Source of the DNA: Nemophila menziesii
Lineage: Eukaryota; Streptophyta; Magnoliopsida; Boraginales; Hydrophyllaceae
Direction of reading: 5' to 3'
Assembly: GCA_029959085.1 (NCBI GenBank)
Contig: JARWIR010000035.1
Span: 4,880,501 to 4,944,500, forward strand
Length of the DNA stretch: 64,000 nt
Part shown: positions 12,081-25,409 of the stretch, in pieces
Layout of the letters: every line of letters starts with the position of its first letter
How positions within the stretch are numbered: position 1 is the first letter of the stretch
The notes under the pieces: model-generated
The model's input: only the letters and a program-made list of their open reading frames with translations
Databases searched by the model: none
What the model was told of the DNA's origin: nothing
Made by a program: the position numbers and the translations under genes

Positions 12081-12392
12081 GGGGCCTAATCTTAAGGCCA
12101 AGTCAATTTGGGCTTTTATAGTGTTCATATTGGTCTAAGTGCGGGTCTTAGTTAGTGGGCTGGGCTTTTTCAGCTAAGCAGTGTAGGTTAAAATTGAAAA
12201 GAAAAAAACCTTTGCTTACTCCCTAACTTTCACGCCGCAAAACTCTTCCATAGCAAAATATTGATTTAAGAAATAAGACCAGAGATAAAGAAGAAGATTT
12301 TCAAATAAAGCTTATTTCTAAACCATATAAAAAGTGTAATCAGTTTCTTTTTCACAATTTAAAATTTCTTAATATATTTTTTGAAGATTACA
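12081..12392 (+). promoter_or_regulatory. Promoter-like head of R2 (reference example)
   Basis: In order: GGGGCCTAATCTTAAGGCC (12081-12099), a TGGGCT near 12110, TGGGCTGGGCT (12156-12166), a purine-rich leader, TATAAAAAG (12326-12334), and ATGATGG at 12393. Clustered TGGGCY Site II elements are typical of plant housekeeping-gene promoters bound by TCP factors. The TATA-like box sits about 60 bp before the ATG, so a transcript starting about 30 bp downstream of it would include the ORF. Transcription itself is not shown. Confidence 0.5.
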
Positions 12393-12515
12393 ATGATGGA
12401 TACTCTTAGATGGATCTCCCATGTCTATCAAGATTATGTTTCTTTTCAAGAACATTCACTCATTTGGAGTCTATGTAATTTGTCACAAGGTATATTTTGT
12501 TATTATGAACAATGA
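12393..12515 (+). CDS. Candidate short ORF / exon 1 remnant after the unit promoter
   Basis: The 40-codon ORF reads MMDTLRWISHVYQDYVSF... and ends ...CNLSQGIFCYYEQ. After CNLSQ the DNA reads CAAG/GTATAT, a plausible 5' splice site, so it could be a first exon of about 32 codons. The same ORF is open in R1 (8681-8803), R10 (47407-47529), R11 (51380-51502), R12 (55329-55451) and R14 (63270-63392). It is extended in R5 (25410-25598) and in R4 (from 21726). It is truncated or disrupted in R3, R6, R7, R8, R9 and R13. I do not recognise the protein and it does not match the HD-Zip IV N-terminus I know. Disruption in six units argues against a needed product. Confidence 0.2.
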   Translation: MMDTLRWISHVYQDYVSFQEHSLIWSLCNLSQGIFCYYEQ

Positions 12516-13741
12516 TTATATAATAATAAAAGAAAACCAAAAATGATAACAAAATTCTGTAGAAAAAGAGTACAAAAATAGAAGTTCAAATCCATATAGA
12601 TTTTTGGAATCCGGAATTCTATTTTTTATTTGATTTCTTTTGCTATAATCTAAATTGAATGCTCAACTCCTCCATCGACTTATATATTGATTAAATATAA
12701 TTATACTAAATCTAGCTTAACATATTTTTGTTTTGTGACAACAACCCAATGTCTTATGCAATAAAAAAGAATTTGTAGAAGTTTCATGGCCTCTAAATGT
12801 TACTCGTTGAATTATAGAACCCTTATTGAAGCATAACACTATGAATATAATTATTGCAAATAATACTTAGGTAGCTTTGTTGGTGCCAGAATACACAAAT
12901 TAAACCTAGATTTGAATAATATTAAAAATATAGTTTATTTTATTAGGTTATTTTAGGGATTCACATTATTTGCTTTCGAATGTAGCATTTACTTTTTTTA
13001 TTTCTAAATCTATTCAATTAACATAATTGAGATTCCAAACACTTATGAAAAAGGTTAAACATGTGACGTTATATAATTTACAATCCAATAATTTGTAAAC
13101 ATTTTATCAATTTTTAATTGTTAAGACTTCACCATTTATCTATACAATTAATAGAGAGTTATTTGATTTACAGGAAAAAGAACGTTGGTCATGTAATTTC
13201 AATAAAATATAAAAGGTGAATGCATTATAAGAAATACAAGATCGGCAAAAAATGTATTAACACCATTCCTCAATTTTATGCATTTTAGTTCTACATTCAT
13301 GGCCTATATAGTTAATCCATTAGTTGTATCACATAGGTGCTAATAAACAAAAGGGTAATATATATTAATTATTTAAGTAGTGTGTCTTTTATGTTTTACC
13401 AAAATGACCTTAGTTTTGTTGTCTTAAATGTTTCTAGAATATGTGAATCGATTTATCTAATTTTTTTTCTCAAGATTAAGCACAAAAGATCATCTATGAA
13501 AATATAAATTTTGATTTAGATATGATTTCAACTAATACAATGAAGTTTAAATAAAAAGGTTGATGAGTTTGAATAAACATTTGGATTTGATCATTATTAA
13601 GAAAATATATTCATTTAACTTATAAATATTTATGTTGAATTTTATTTGAATTATAATTTTTTGAATACACTCTGAAATTCAGTCTATAGACAACGTATAC
13701 TAAAAATATTATGAGGTGGATAATTAAAATGTTCATGTTAG

Positions 13742-14818
13742 GTACAAGTCTCTAGTGGGTGCTGGTCTTGCTTATGGTGCAAAGCGTTGGGTTTATACCC
13801 TTTACCAGCAATGTGTTCGTCTTCTCCCTAATGCGGGTAATCTTTTTTATAAATAATTACAATTGACTTAGCATAATTAATTAACTCTATATTAATTTTT
13901 ATTCTTTTCGGGGTAAATAGTGATGACATGTCTATATGCAATTTAAAAGAGCTTGGTGAAGGTGGCAGAAAGAATTATTATGGTTATTGGTGGTGGAGTA
14001 AGAGCTACTTTTACACATCCATGGACAACAATAACCGAAAAAGGGGCGTCAGATTATATAAGGGTGACCAAGAAGAAGGTAAATGAACCGGAAATGCCTT
14101 CCAGGATTGTTCTTAATGCTGCAGCTTCTTTATGGCTTCCATTTCCACCACGAAGAAGCTTTGACTTCGTCAATGATAATACACGTCACCACGAGGTACT
14201 ACTCACAACTTTCACTTCCCTCAATAGTTTCATAAGAATTATACTTATAATTTATAAGGACTTAACATGCAATTACTTTTTACATTAATTGCAGTCCGAG
14301 GATTTCTCGAGTGATAGTAATGTTACAGAAATCTATCATGTGGTGAACTTCACACAGGAAATTCCTTTCAAAGGTCTTATTCTTCCATTGACTTATCCTT
14401 GGCACTTGCTTCGATGAAATGGAAGCAGCCCAAGAAACCATGTGTCAGTGTTCCATGTGAATGTAAGTTTTTTAATTATCTCTTTTTTGTAGTTGAATCT
14501 TATTAATTCGATAATATATTGAAATTCATTTAAAAACATGACAAAGTAACATGCTAATCATGTAAGAAACCCGCATAGATCTAATTGCATAATCTATTTC
14601 TTTGGGTACGCTATTTTGATATCGGTAGAGATTCGTATTATGTTTCTCTATTCGCTAAAGGATTTCTATCCTTCCGGACGGACATGAGAATTATGTTGGT
14701 GGAAACAGTGGGTCCCTTATATTTGATAGATTTGTCTCCAACTACGTTGCTAGGTCTAGGCCTAGCTGAAAAATCAAAACAATCAGTAATCATGTCACGA
14801 ACACCATCGAGTATATAA
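13742..14818 (+). pseudogene. HD-Zip IV START-end/HD-SAD pseudogene, R2 (type B)
   Basis: Exon A (13742-13836) encodes GAGLAYGAKRWVYTLYQQCV and ends in a GTAATC donor-like site. Exon B (13950-14195, 82 codons) is open and contains LVKVAERI, RVTKKKVNEPEMP and NAAASLWLPFPPRRSFDFV, aligning with the family's SAATSVWLPVSPQRLFDFL. A 99-bp intron with GTACTA...TTGCAG boundaries follows (14196-14294). Exon C (14295-14462) is interrupted by a 72-bp insertion (14348-14419) that adds a TGA near 14416. Exon D (about 14603-14818) reads GRDSYYVSLFAKGFLSF and then lacks the AGLQ stretch. About 35-40 residues expected between C and D are missing. It is a pseudogene, but exon B is well preserved. Confidence 0.87.
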
Positions 14819-16922
14819 AAGTGTTTTGGTTGTTATACAACATATGATCAGTGTCCTACAAAAGTTTTCCCTTTGCAGGCAGCACCAGCCCCACCATAAC
14901 AACAAAAGACCACCTCCTCATATTTTTCCTTTAATAAGACAAAGGGTCACCGTATAAAGATTTCACCTCTGCGGGCATCACCAGCAACACCACAAAAGAC
15001 CGCCATCTCGGGTTTACCCGAAAAGCTACCAAGGGGCACCCCAGAAAGGTCGCCCACCAGCTCCACTATCTCCACCATCACCAGCACCGCCAACAGCAAC
15101 AACACCACCACCCAAGGCTCTATGTAAGGGTTTTATTTTATTTTATTTTTTAGAAACTTTGAAAGTTTATTTACTGAGCTACTTTTGTACTATTTATGCC
15201 GTTGACAATTACGAATATAAAATTTATTGGGAATGTATAGTTCAATGAATTTTCGTAACAAGGTGTGTTTATATTTCACTTACAAAATTTTCTAATTTAA
15301 TTTAATTTTAAATTAATTAAACTTGTACAAGTGAAATCATTAGCGTGATTTTAGAATTATCTAAATTTTATGGCTCTTGTGATAGATTGAAGTGCATCAA
15401 TAGGACATTATCAGAGCTTTGTGACACGTGAGTACCTAATAGAATCAATCCGGATAAGAGGTAATTACTTTATTTATTTAAATTTGGTCGGAAAAATCTA
15501 TTTAATTAATATATAATTGAAAAAAGTTATATAGAATTAGATACATGCAATTAAATAGAACGTGAAATAAATTGCAGGTCATATAAATTATGCTTGTCGC
15601 AGAAGAATTCACAAAGGGCTACAAGTCTTTAACAATTTTTCAAAATAACTTTACAAGAGACACAGTTAATAACTTTTGTTCTAGGTGTTTTAGTTAAATT
15701 GGGTGCATGTGAAGTAAGGTGAATAATAATGTTATATGGTTTTCTTTTAGTTAAACAGTTTTTTTAGACTATTATCTTCTTTATTTATACATGAAGCATG
15801 TAAATAACTTTTTTGTACAAAAACAAAGAATGGATAGTCTAATTTTAAAGGATGTGTATTGTATTTTAATTATTTTTTAACAATCATAAAAAATTGATGC
15901 GATTTCCCAAATTAGGATATTAACTCATCAGTGTAGACCATGGGACTATAGGAGCCCACATTTACTAATAGACACATTTAAATATTTTGAATGGAAAGGA
16001 TTAACTTATCGAAGTTTACTGAATTAGAGAAAATTTACAGGGATTAATGATGCTTTAAATATTTGGAACTCAAATTATCAAATTGCTGAAATTTGCTAAA
16101 TTATAGTTGATTTTCCAGTAATTTATGCTTTTTAAGGTATCTCCTCCTTCAAAACTAGAGTAAGACTTACATCATATATTGAATGATCCAATATTCACAT
16201 TACATTTATTAATTTATAATAACAAAATACATGTCATTAGATTAATTAGATAGTTACTTTTGCAAGTTAAATAAATAGAGTATGTGTCTTAATAGTATTG
16301 AACCATCAAATATTAGATGAATGAATTTTCCTCAAAACTAAGATTTGAGTTAAATATACACTTACATTTATATACTAAATTTTTAAAAACAGAAAGATGA
16401 TGAAAGACTGTTATAGAAAAATATGAGAACTTTTATTCAAACCATACATCGATCAAATTTTTTTATATTTCAAACTAAAAACAACTTATAATTTAAGTAA
16501 AACAATTTATACAATATTGTGTCCAACAAATTAATTATATACATTCACTCTACTGCGACCATCAAATAAATTTCGTATATGGCATAATATTATGTTGTAA
16601 AAAAAAATTAGACCGAGACATAAATTTACTCTATGATTAGCTACACTCAACAAATAACCAAAAACGATAAGACAAATATCACGTGACCACAATATTGACT
16701 CATTATGTAACTATTATAACACTATAATAGAGGATAGAGATCACATATTTAGGAAATTCAATGTTACCATAGTGATTATTAGATGTTTCAATATTATTTA
16801 ATAGTAGCTAGTAATGTCATATTAGGTATTGAAATTTTTTCTAAGAATGAATTAATAGATGGGTTATATATGAATTTTAAAAATGAATAGTGTCCTTTCA
16901 CATTTTTTCTAAAAATAAAATC

Positions 16923-17231
16923 GGGGTCTAATCTTAAGGCCGAGTCAATTTGGGATTTCATAGTGTTCAGACGGGTCTAAGTGGCCTTAGTTAGTGGGTT
17001 TAGCCTTTTCAGCTCAGTAGAGTGTAGGTTAAAAAGGAAAATAAAAAAACCTTCGCTTACTCCATAACTTTCACGCAACAAAACCCTTTAATAGCAAAAT
17101 ATTGATTTAAGAAAGAAGACTAGAGGTAAAGAAGAAAACTTTCAAATCAAGCTTATTTCTAACCTCTAAAAATTGTAATCGATTTGTTTTTTACAATTTA
17201 TAATTTTTTTATATTTTTTCTGAAGATTATA
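16923..17231 (+). promoter_or_regulatory. Degenerate promoter-like head of R3
   Basis: Aligned with the other heads, the Site II motifs are eroded: TGGGCT has become TGGGAT and TGGGCTGGGCC reads TGGGTTTAGCC. The following ATG (17232) opens only 12 codons before TAA. R7 has nearly the same eroded head. If heads drive transcription, the type A heads are the least likely to do so. Confidence 0.35.
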
Positions 17232-18578
17232 ATGATGGATACTTTTAGACGGATGTCCCATGCTTCTTAAGATTATGTTTTTTTTTTCATGAACATTCCG
17301 TCATTAGTAGTCTATGTAATTTGTCACAAGGTATGTTTCTTATAATGAACAATAATTATATAATAATGAATAAAACAAAAAATGATAACAAAATTAGGAA
17401 GAAAAAGAGTACAAAATTATAAGTCAAAATCGATATAGATTTTTCCAATCTGGAATTCTGTTTTCTAACATTTTCATTCGATGTAATCTTAATTGAAAAT
17501 TCAACTCTTCCTTTCACTTACATATTGATTAAATATTATCATACTAAAACTGGCTCAAAATATTTTTCTGTTACATCAACCTAATGTCTTATTCAATAAA
17601 AAAATATGTAAAAGTTTCATGGCCTCTAAATGTTACTTCATAAATTATATAACACTTATTAAAGCGTAACACTATGACTATAGTTATTTCTAATAATACT
17701 TATGTAGCTTTGTCGGTGCAGGATACTCGAAGCCTAAATTTGGACAATAAATAAAAATTATAGTCTATTTCTTTGTTGATATCTTATATATTAACTTTAT
17801 TTTCTTTTGAAGGTAGCATTTCCATTTTATTGTTTCTAAATCTATTCACTTAACATAATTGAGATTCTAAACACTTATGAAAAATGTTAAACATATAAAG
17901 TTATATAATTTACAATCCATTAATTTGTAAATATTTTATCTATTTTTAATTGTTAAGACTTTATCATTTATCTATACAATCAAAGAGAGTTATTTGATTT
18001 ACTAGAAAAAGAACGTTGGTCATGTCATTTCAATAAAAAAGAAAAGGTGAATGCATAACAAGAAATACTAGATTGGCAACATAGGTATTAACATTGTGCC
18101 TCAATTTTATGCATTTTAGTTTCCTTTTACATTCATGGACTATATAGTTAATCCGTTAGTATCACATAGGTGCTAATAAACAAAAGGGTAATATATATTA
18201 TTAATTATTTAAGTAGTGCTTCTTCTATGTTTTTACCAAAATAACCTTAGTTTTGTTGTCTTAAATGTTTGTAGGATATGTGAATCGATTTATCTAATAT
18301 TTTTTCTCAAGATTAAGCACAAAAGATCATCTATGAAAATATAAATTTAGATTTAGATATAATTTCCACTAATACAATGAAGTTTAAATAATTGTTTTGA
18401 TGGGTTTGAATAACCATTTGGATGTGATCATTATTAAGAAAAATATACTTAGTTAACTTATAATTTTTATGTTGAATTTTATTTGAATTATAATTTTTCG
18501 ATTACGCTCTGAAATTCAGTTTATAGACAACAAATATTCAAAATATTCTGAGGTGGGTAATTAAAATATTTATGTTCG

Positions 18579-19400
18579 GTACAAGACTCTAATAGGTGGC
18601 GGTGTTGCTTATGGTGCAAAGCTTTGGGTTTATACCCTTTAGCAGCAATGTGTCCGTCTTCTCAATAACGCGGGTAATATTTTATAAAAATAATTACAAT
18701 TTATTTAGAATAATTAATTAACTCTTATATTCATTTTTATTTTTTTGGGTTAAATTTTGATGGGAGGTCTATATGCAATCTAAAAATGCTTGGTAAAGGT
18801 GGTGGAAAGAATGTTTACGTTTTGGAGTGGTAGAGTAAGACCTTCTTTTACACATCCATGGCCAATAATAACCGGAAAAGGGGCGTCAGATTATATAAGG
18901 GTTACCAAGAAGAAGGTAAATGAACCAGAAATACCTTTCGGGACTTTTTACGTTAATTGCAGTCCGACGATTATAGAAATCTGTCATGTGGTGAATGGAA
19001 GCAATCCTAGAAACCTTGTGTTAGTGTTCCATGTAAATGTAAGTTTTTTAATTATCTTTTTTTTTGTAGTTGAATCTTATTAATTCGATCATATATTATA
19101 AGTCGTTTAAAAACTTGACAAAGTAACATGCTAATCCAGCAAGAAACCCGCATAGATCTATTTGCATAATCTTTTTTTTGGGTACGCTATTTAGCTAGCG
19201 ATGGAGATTCGGATTATGTTTATCTTTTCCCTAAAGGATTTCTATCCTTCCGGACGGACATGAGGAATGCAATATTTGATAGATTTGTCTCTAGCTACAT
19301 TACTCGGTCTAGGCCAAGTAGAAACAACCAAAACAATCAGTAATCATGTCATGAACACCATCTAGAATATCAAGATGTCATGGCTTTTAGACAACATATA
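18579..19400 (+). pseudogene. HD-Zip IV pseudogene, R3 (type A, exon B-C fused)
   Basis: The exon A acceptor TTAG is mutated to TTCG, and exon A (18579-18673) has a TAG in place of the Tyr codon of TLYQQ. Exon B starts near 18788 (LVKVVERMF...RVTKKKVNEPEIPFGTF) and then lacks its last third and the 5' part of the intron. The frame runs straight through the old TTAATTGCAG acceptor into exon C (CSPTIIEICHVVNG...FHVN) up to GTAAGT at 19039. This gives a fused open frame through 19083, though it opens with TTG rather than ATG. Exon D (about 19181-19400) has DGDSDYVYLFPKGFLSF and the VETTKTISNHV end. The WLPVSPQRLFDFL core is absent. Confidence 0.82.
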
Positions 19401-21410
19401 GTCACTGCCCTACAAAAGTTTTCCCTTTGCAGGCAGTACCAGCCCCACCACCACAACCAAAGACCACCTAATCGAATAATTCCTTAAAAAGGCCAAAGGG
19501 TCACCCTATAAAGATCGCACCGCTGCAGGCATCACCAGCAACACCACACAAGACCGCCACCTCGGGTTTACCCGTAAAGTGGCCAAGGGGGCACCTAGAA
19601 AGGTTGCCCCACCAGCTCCATCAACTCCACCATCACCAACACCACCAGCAACAACAACACAACACAAGGCTTCAGATAAGGATTTTATTTTATTTTATTT
19701 TTTATAAACTTGTAAATTTAATTTACTAAGCTACTTTTTTTAATTTTTTATGAAATTGATAATTGCAAATTATCAAATTTACTGGAATGTATAGTTCAAT
19801 GCATATACTTATTATATGTTAATAACAAAATTTTCTAATTCAATTTAATTTTAAACTAATTAAACTAATACAAGTGAAATCATTTGCGTGTTGTTACGTG
19901 ACTATCTAATAGAAACAATCTGGATAAGAGCTAATTACGTTATTTATTTAAATTTGGTCAGAAAAAAGGTATTTAATTAATTTAAAACTGAAAAATGTTA
20001 TTTAAAATGAGATACATGCAAATAAATAGAACATGAAATAAATTGCAAGTCATATAAATTGTGATTGTCGCAGTAGATTTAACAAAGGGCTACAATTCTT
20101 TCAAAATATTTTAGAAATACTTTATAGGAGACTCTATTAATAACTTTTGCACTAGGTGTTATAGATAAATTGTGTGCTTGTGAAGTAAGGTGAATAGTAA
20201 TGTTGTATGGTTTTTTTGAGTTAAATAATTTGTTTTTAGACTATTTTGTCTTTAGTTATAGATAAATCATGTAAATAACTTTGTTGTACAAAAACAAATG
20301 ACTGCTAATCTAATTCAAAGGATGTGTATTGTATTTTAATTATTTTTTGACAATAATTAAAAAATGAATGCGAATTACAAAAATATGACATTAACTCATC
20401 TGTGTAGACCATAGGGACTATAGGAGGCCTCATTGAATAATAGACACATTTAAATATTTGGAATGGAAGGGATTAACTTATCAAAGTTTAACAAATTATA
20501 GGAAATTTATAGGGATTAATGATGTTTTAAATATTGGGAACGCAAATTATAAAATTGCTGAAATTTGCTAAATTATAACTGATTTTCTAGTAATTTATGC
20601 TTTTTAAGGTATCTCCTCCTTCGAAACTAGAGTAAGACTTACACCATATATTTAATGGTCCAATATTCACATTACATTTATTAATTATAATGACAAAATA
20701 CATGTCATTAGATTAATTAGATAGTTACTTTTGCAAGTTAAAAACATAGAGTATGTGTCTTAATAGTATTGAACCATAGAATATTAGATGAATGAATTTT
20801 CCTCAAAACTATAATTTGAGTTAAATATACACTTACATTTATTTCCTAAATTTTTCGAAACAGAAAGACGATGAAAGATGGTCATAGAAAAATATGAGAA
20901 CTTTTATTCAAACCATACACTATTTACATCGATCAAATTTTTTTTATTTGAATTTCAAACTAAAAACAACTTATACTTTTAGTAAAACATTTTATACAAT
21001 ATTGTGTCCAAAAAATCTATTATATAAATGCAATCTATTGTGGCCAACAAATAAATTTTGTACATGGCATAATATTATGGTCTGACAAAAAAATTAGACC
21101 GAGACATAGACTTACTCTATGATTAGCTACACTCAACAAATAACTAAAAAAGATAAGACAAATATCATGTGACCACAATATTGACTAGTTATGTAACTAT
21201 TGTAACACTAAGATAGATGATAGAGATCATATATTTTGGAAATGCAATGTCACCATATTGATTATTAGATGTTTCTATATTATTTAATAGTAGCTAGTAG
21301 TGTCATATTAGGGATTGAACAATTTTCTAAAAAATTAATCAATAGATAGGTTATATATGAACTTTAAAAATAAGTAGCGTCCACCATATTTTTTTCTAAA
21401 AACAAAATCG

Positions 21411-21725
21411 GGGGCCTAATCTTAAGGCCAAGTCAATTTGGGCTTTTATAGTGTTCATGTTGGTCTAAGTGCGGGTCTTTGTCAGTGGGCTGGGCCTTTT
21501 CAGCTAAGCATGGTGTAGATTAAAATGGAAAAGAAAAAAACCTTCGCTTACTCCCTAACTTTCACGCCACAAAACACTTCCATAGCAAAATATTTTGATT
21601 GAAGAAAGAAGACCAGAGTAAAGAAGAAAACTTTCTAATCAAGCTTATTTCTAAACCATATAAAAAGTGTAATAAGTTTATTTTCTACAATTTACAAATT
21701 CTTTATATTTTCTTTGATGATTATA
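21411..21725 (+). promoter_or_regulatory. Promoter-like head of R4
   Basis: An extra G gives GGGGGCCTAATC, and TGGGCTGGGCC is intact at 21486-21496. It shares 'gcatggtgtag' with R1 and R8, the other units that follow a type A unit, so the head and the preceding tail travel together. Confidence 0.45.
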
Positions 21726-22796
21726 ATGATGGATACTTATAACAGGATCTCCCATGTTTATCAAGATTATGTTTCTTTACAAGAACATTCCCTCATTTGG
21801 AGTCTATGTAATTTGTCACAAGGTATATATTTTATTATGAACAATAATTATATAATAATAAAAGAAAACAAAAAATGATAACAAAATTCTGCAGAAAAAG
21901 AGTACAAAAATAGAAGTTAAAATCCATATAAATTTTTAGAATCCGGAATTCTATTTTTTATTTGTTTTCCTTTGCTGTAATCTTAATTGAATGCTCAACT
22001 CCTCCTTTCACTTATATATTGATTAAATATAATTATACTAAATCTAGCTTAACATATTTTTGTTTCACTATGACTATAATTATTGCAAATAATACTTAGG
22101 TAGCTTTGTTGGTGCCAGAATACACAAATTCAACCTAGATTTGAACAATAAATAAAAATATAGTTTATTTTATTAGGTTATATTTTATGGATTCACATTA
22201 TTTTCTTTCGAAGGTAGCATTTACTTTTTATTATTATTAAATCTATTCAATTAACATAATTGAGATTCCAAAAACTTATGAAAAAGGTTAAACATGTGAC
22301 GTTATATATTAACACCATGCCTCAATTTTATGCATTTTAGTTTCCTTCTACATTCATGGCCTATATAGTTAATCCGTTAGCTGTATCACATAGGTGCTAA
22401 AAAAAAGGGTAATATATATTAATTATTTAAGTAGTGTGTCTTTTATGTTTTTACCAAAACGACCTTAGTTTTGTTGTCTTAAATGTTTCTAGAATATGTA
22501 AATCGATTTATCTAATATTTTTTCTCAAGATTAAGCACAAAAGATCATCTATGAAAATATAAATTTAGATTTAGATATGATTTCAACTAATACAATGAAG
22601 TTTAAATAAAAATGTTGATGAGTTTGAATAAACATTTGGATGTGATTATTATTAAGAAAATATATTCATTTAACTTATAAATATTTATGTTGAATTTTAT
22701 TTGAATTATAATTTTTTAAATACACTCTGAAATTCAGTCTATAGACAACGTATACTCAAAATATTCTGAGGTGGATAATTAAAATGTTCATGTTAG

Positions 22797-23060
22797 GTAC
22801 AAGCCTCTAGTGGGTGCTGGTCTTGCTTATGGTGCAAAGCGTTCGTCTTCTCCATAATGCGGGTAATCTTTTTTATAAATAATTACAATTTACTTAGCAT
22901 AATTAATTAACTCTATATTAATTTTTATTCTTTTCGGGGTAAATATTCGGGCTGCAATATTTGATAGATTGTCTCTAGCTACGTTGCTCGGTCTATGGCC
23001 AGTAGAAACAATCAAAACAATAAGTAATCACCTCACGAACACCATCTAGCATATCAAGGT
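22797..23060 (+). pseudogene. HD-Zip IV pseudogene fragment, R4 (type C)
   Basis: It has the same two type C deletions as R1: the 29-bp loss after GCAAAGCGTT and the large junction 'aaatattcgggctgcaat' near 22943. Exon A begins at 22797. In the C-terminal part the usual VETIKTISNHV segment has substitutions (ISNHL-like), and the TAG after NTI is kept. It runs on directly into the CCA block without the intron/acceptor seen in types A and B. Confidence 0.8.
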
Positions 23061-25096
23061 GTCATGGATTTTTTATCTCCTCTAATATTTCCTTTAACAG
23101 GCCAAAGGGTCACCCTATAAAGATCGCACCGCTGCAGGCGTCACCAGCAACACCACACAAGACCGCCACCTTGGGTTTACTCGTAAAGTGGCCAAGGGGG
23201 CACCCAGAAAGGTTGCCCCACCAGCTCCACCAACTCCACCATCACCAACACCACCATCAACAACAACACAACACAAGACTTCCGATAAGGGTTTTATTTT
23301 ATTTTATTTTGTAGAAACTTTTAAATTTAATTTAGTGAGCTACTTTTTTTAACCTTTTATACAGTTGATAATTGCAAAATATCAAATTTACTAGAATGTA
23401 TAGTTCGTTGAATTTACGTATTATATTTTAATTACAAAATTTTCTAACTCAATTTAATTTTAAGCTAATTAAACTAATACAAGTAAATTATTTGCGTTTT
23501 GTTAGAATGATATGAATTTTATGGCTCTTGTGATAGATTTACGTGCATCATTAGGACTTTATCAGAGCTTTGTGACACGTGACTATCTAATAGAAACAAT
23601 CTGGATAAGAGATAATTACCTTATTTATTTAAATTTGGTCAGAAAAAAGGTATTTAATTAATTTAAAATTGAAAAATGTTATGTAAAATTAGATACATGC
23701 AAATAAATAGAACATGAAATAAATTGCAAGTCATATAAATTGTGATTGTCGCAGTAGATTTCACAAAGGGCTACAAGTCTTTCAAAATATTTTAGAATAA
23801 CTTTACAGGAGACACTATTAATAACTTTTGCACTAGGTGTTATAGATAAATTGGGTGCTTGTGAAGTAAGGTGAATAGTAATGTTCTATGGTTTTTTATG
23901 AGTTAAATAATTTGTTTTTAGACTATTTTGTCTTTAGTTATAGATGAAGCCTGTAAATAACTTTGTTGTACAAAAACAAATGATGGATGATCTAATTCAA
24001 AGGACGTGTATTGTATTTTAATTAATTTTTGACAATAATTAAAAAATGGATGCGAAATCCAAAAATATGACATTAACTCATCAGTGTAGACCATAGGGAC
24101 TATAGGAGGCCACAATGAATAATAGATACATTTAAATATTTGAAACGAAAGGGATTAACTTATAAAAGTTTAACGAATTCGAGGAAATTTACAGGGATTA
24201 ATGATGTTTTAAATATTTGGAACGCAAATTATCAAATTGCTGAAATTTGCTAAATTATAGCTTATTACATTTTCCAGTAATTTATGCTTTTTAAGGTATC
24301 TCCTACTTCAAAACTAGAGTAAGACCCAAATCATATATTGAATGGTCCAATATTCATATTATAATTAATAATTATAATAACAAAAATGCATGTCATTAGA
24401 TTAATTAGATAGTTACTCTTGCAAGTTAAAAACATGGAGTATGTGTCTTAATAGTATTGAACTATCAAATATTTGATGAATGAATTTTCCTCAAAACTAT
24501 TATTTGAGTTAAATATACAGTTACATTCAATTCCTAAATTTTTCAAAACAGAAAGATGATGAAAGATGGTCACAGAAAAATATGATAAATTTATTCAAAC
24601 CATACACTATTTACATCAATCAAAGTTTTTTATTTGAATTTCAAATAAAAAACAACTTATACTTTAAGTAAAACATTTTATACAATATTGTATCCAATAA
24701 ATCTATTATATACATGCAATCTACTACTGCCAACAAATAAATTTTGTACATGGAATAATATTATGGTGTGACAAAAAAATTAGACTGAGACATAAACTTA
24801 CTCTATGATTAGTGACACTCAACAAATAACCAAAAATGATAAGACAAATATCACGTGACCACAATATTGACTCATTATGTAACTATTCTAACACTAAAAT
24901 AGATGATAGAGATCACATATTTTAGAAATACAATGTTACCATAGTGATTATTAGATGTTTCTATATTATTTAATAATAGCTAGTAGTCTCATATTAGGGA
25001 TTGAACAATTATCTAAAAAATTAATCAATAGTTAGGTTATATATGAATTTTAAAAATGAATAATTTCCATTCATATTTTTTTCTAAAAACAAAATC

Positions 25097-25409
25097 GGGG
25101 CCTAATCTTAAGGCCAAGTCAATTTGGGCTTTTATAGTGTTCATATTGGTCTAAGTGCGTGTCTTAGGCAGTCGGCTGGGCCTTTTCAGCTAAGCAGGGT
25201 GTAGGTTAAAATTGAAAAGAAAAACACCTTTGCTTACTCCCTAACTTTCACGCCGCAAAACTCTTCCATAGAAAAATATTGATTGAAGAAACAAGACCAG
25301 AGGTAAAGAAGAAAATTTTCAAATAAAGCTTATTTCTAAACCATATAAAAAGTGTAATCAGTTTCTTTTTTACAATTTACAATTTCTTTATATTTTTTTG
25401 AAGATTATA
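25097..25409 (+). promoter_or_regulatory. Promoter-like head of R5
   Basis: Only the second copy of the paired Site II motif is intact: TGGGCC at 25177-25182, preceded by TCGGC instead of TGGGC. The TATA-like 'tataaaaag' and ATG (25410) are kept. The downstream ORF is longest here (to 25598) because the usual TGA reads TTA. Confidence 0.4.

Larger units (their letters stand above)
12081..16922 (+). repeat. Unit R2 (type B)
   Basis: Head 12081-12392, short ORF 12393-12515, AT-rich spacer 12516-13741 without a recognisable gene. The pseudogene is at 13742-14818 and the CCA block at 14879-15130 after TTTTCCCTTTGCAG. The B-type tail 15131-16922 diverges from A and C tails ('tatgccgttgacaatt') and has a G-box at 15425-15430. 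At 4.84 kb it is the longest unit because it keeps all exon-like parts. Confidence 0.9.
16923..21410 (+). repeat. Unit R3 (type A)
   Basis: Head 16923-17231, truncated short ORF 17232-17270, AT-rich spacer to 18578, pseudogene 18579-19400. The CCA block 19433-19690 follows TTTTCCCTTTGCAG, and the AT-rich tail runs to 21410. In the tail near 19890 a deletion joins 'gttgtta' to 'cgtgac' and removes the G-box region. R7 has the same deletion and R0 does not. Confidence 0.9.
21411..25096 (+). repeat. Unit R4 (type C, deleted spacer)
   Basis: Head 21411-21725 with an extended short ORF from 21726. The spacer is shortened by two unit-specific deletions, near 22066 ('tttgttt/cactatgact') and near 22308 ('gttatat/attaacacc'). 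Pseudogene 22797-23060, CCA block about 23100-23290, AT-rich tail to 25096 with G-box 23576-23581. No further gene is seen. Confidence 0.9.

Noticed and set aside
12393..13741. Homeodomain or leucine-zipper exons between the head and exon A
   Set aside because: No WFQNRR-like or heptad-leucine sequence found in any frame of the spacer; the 5' half of the gene is absent.
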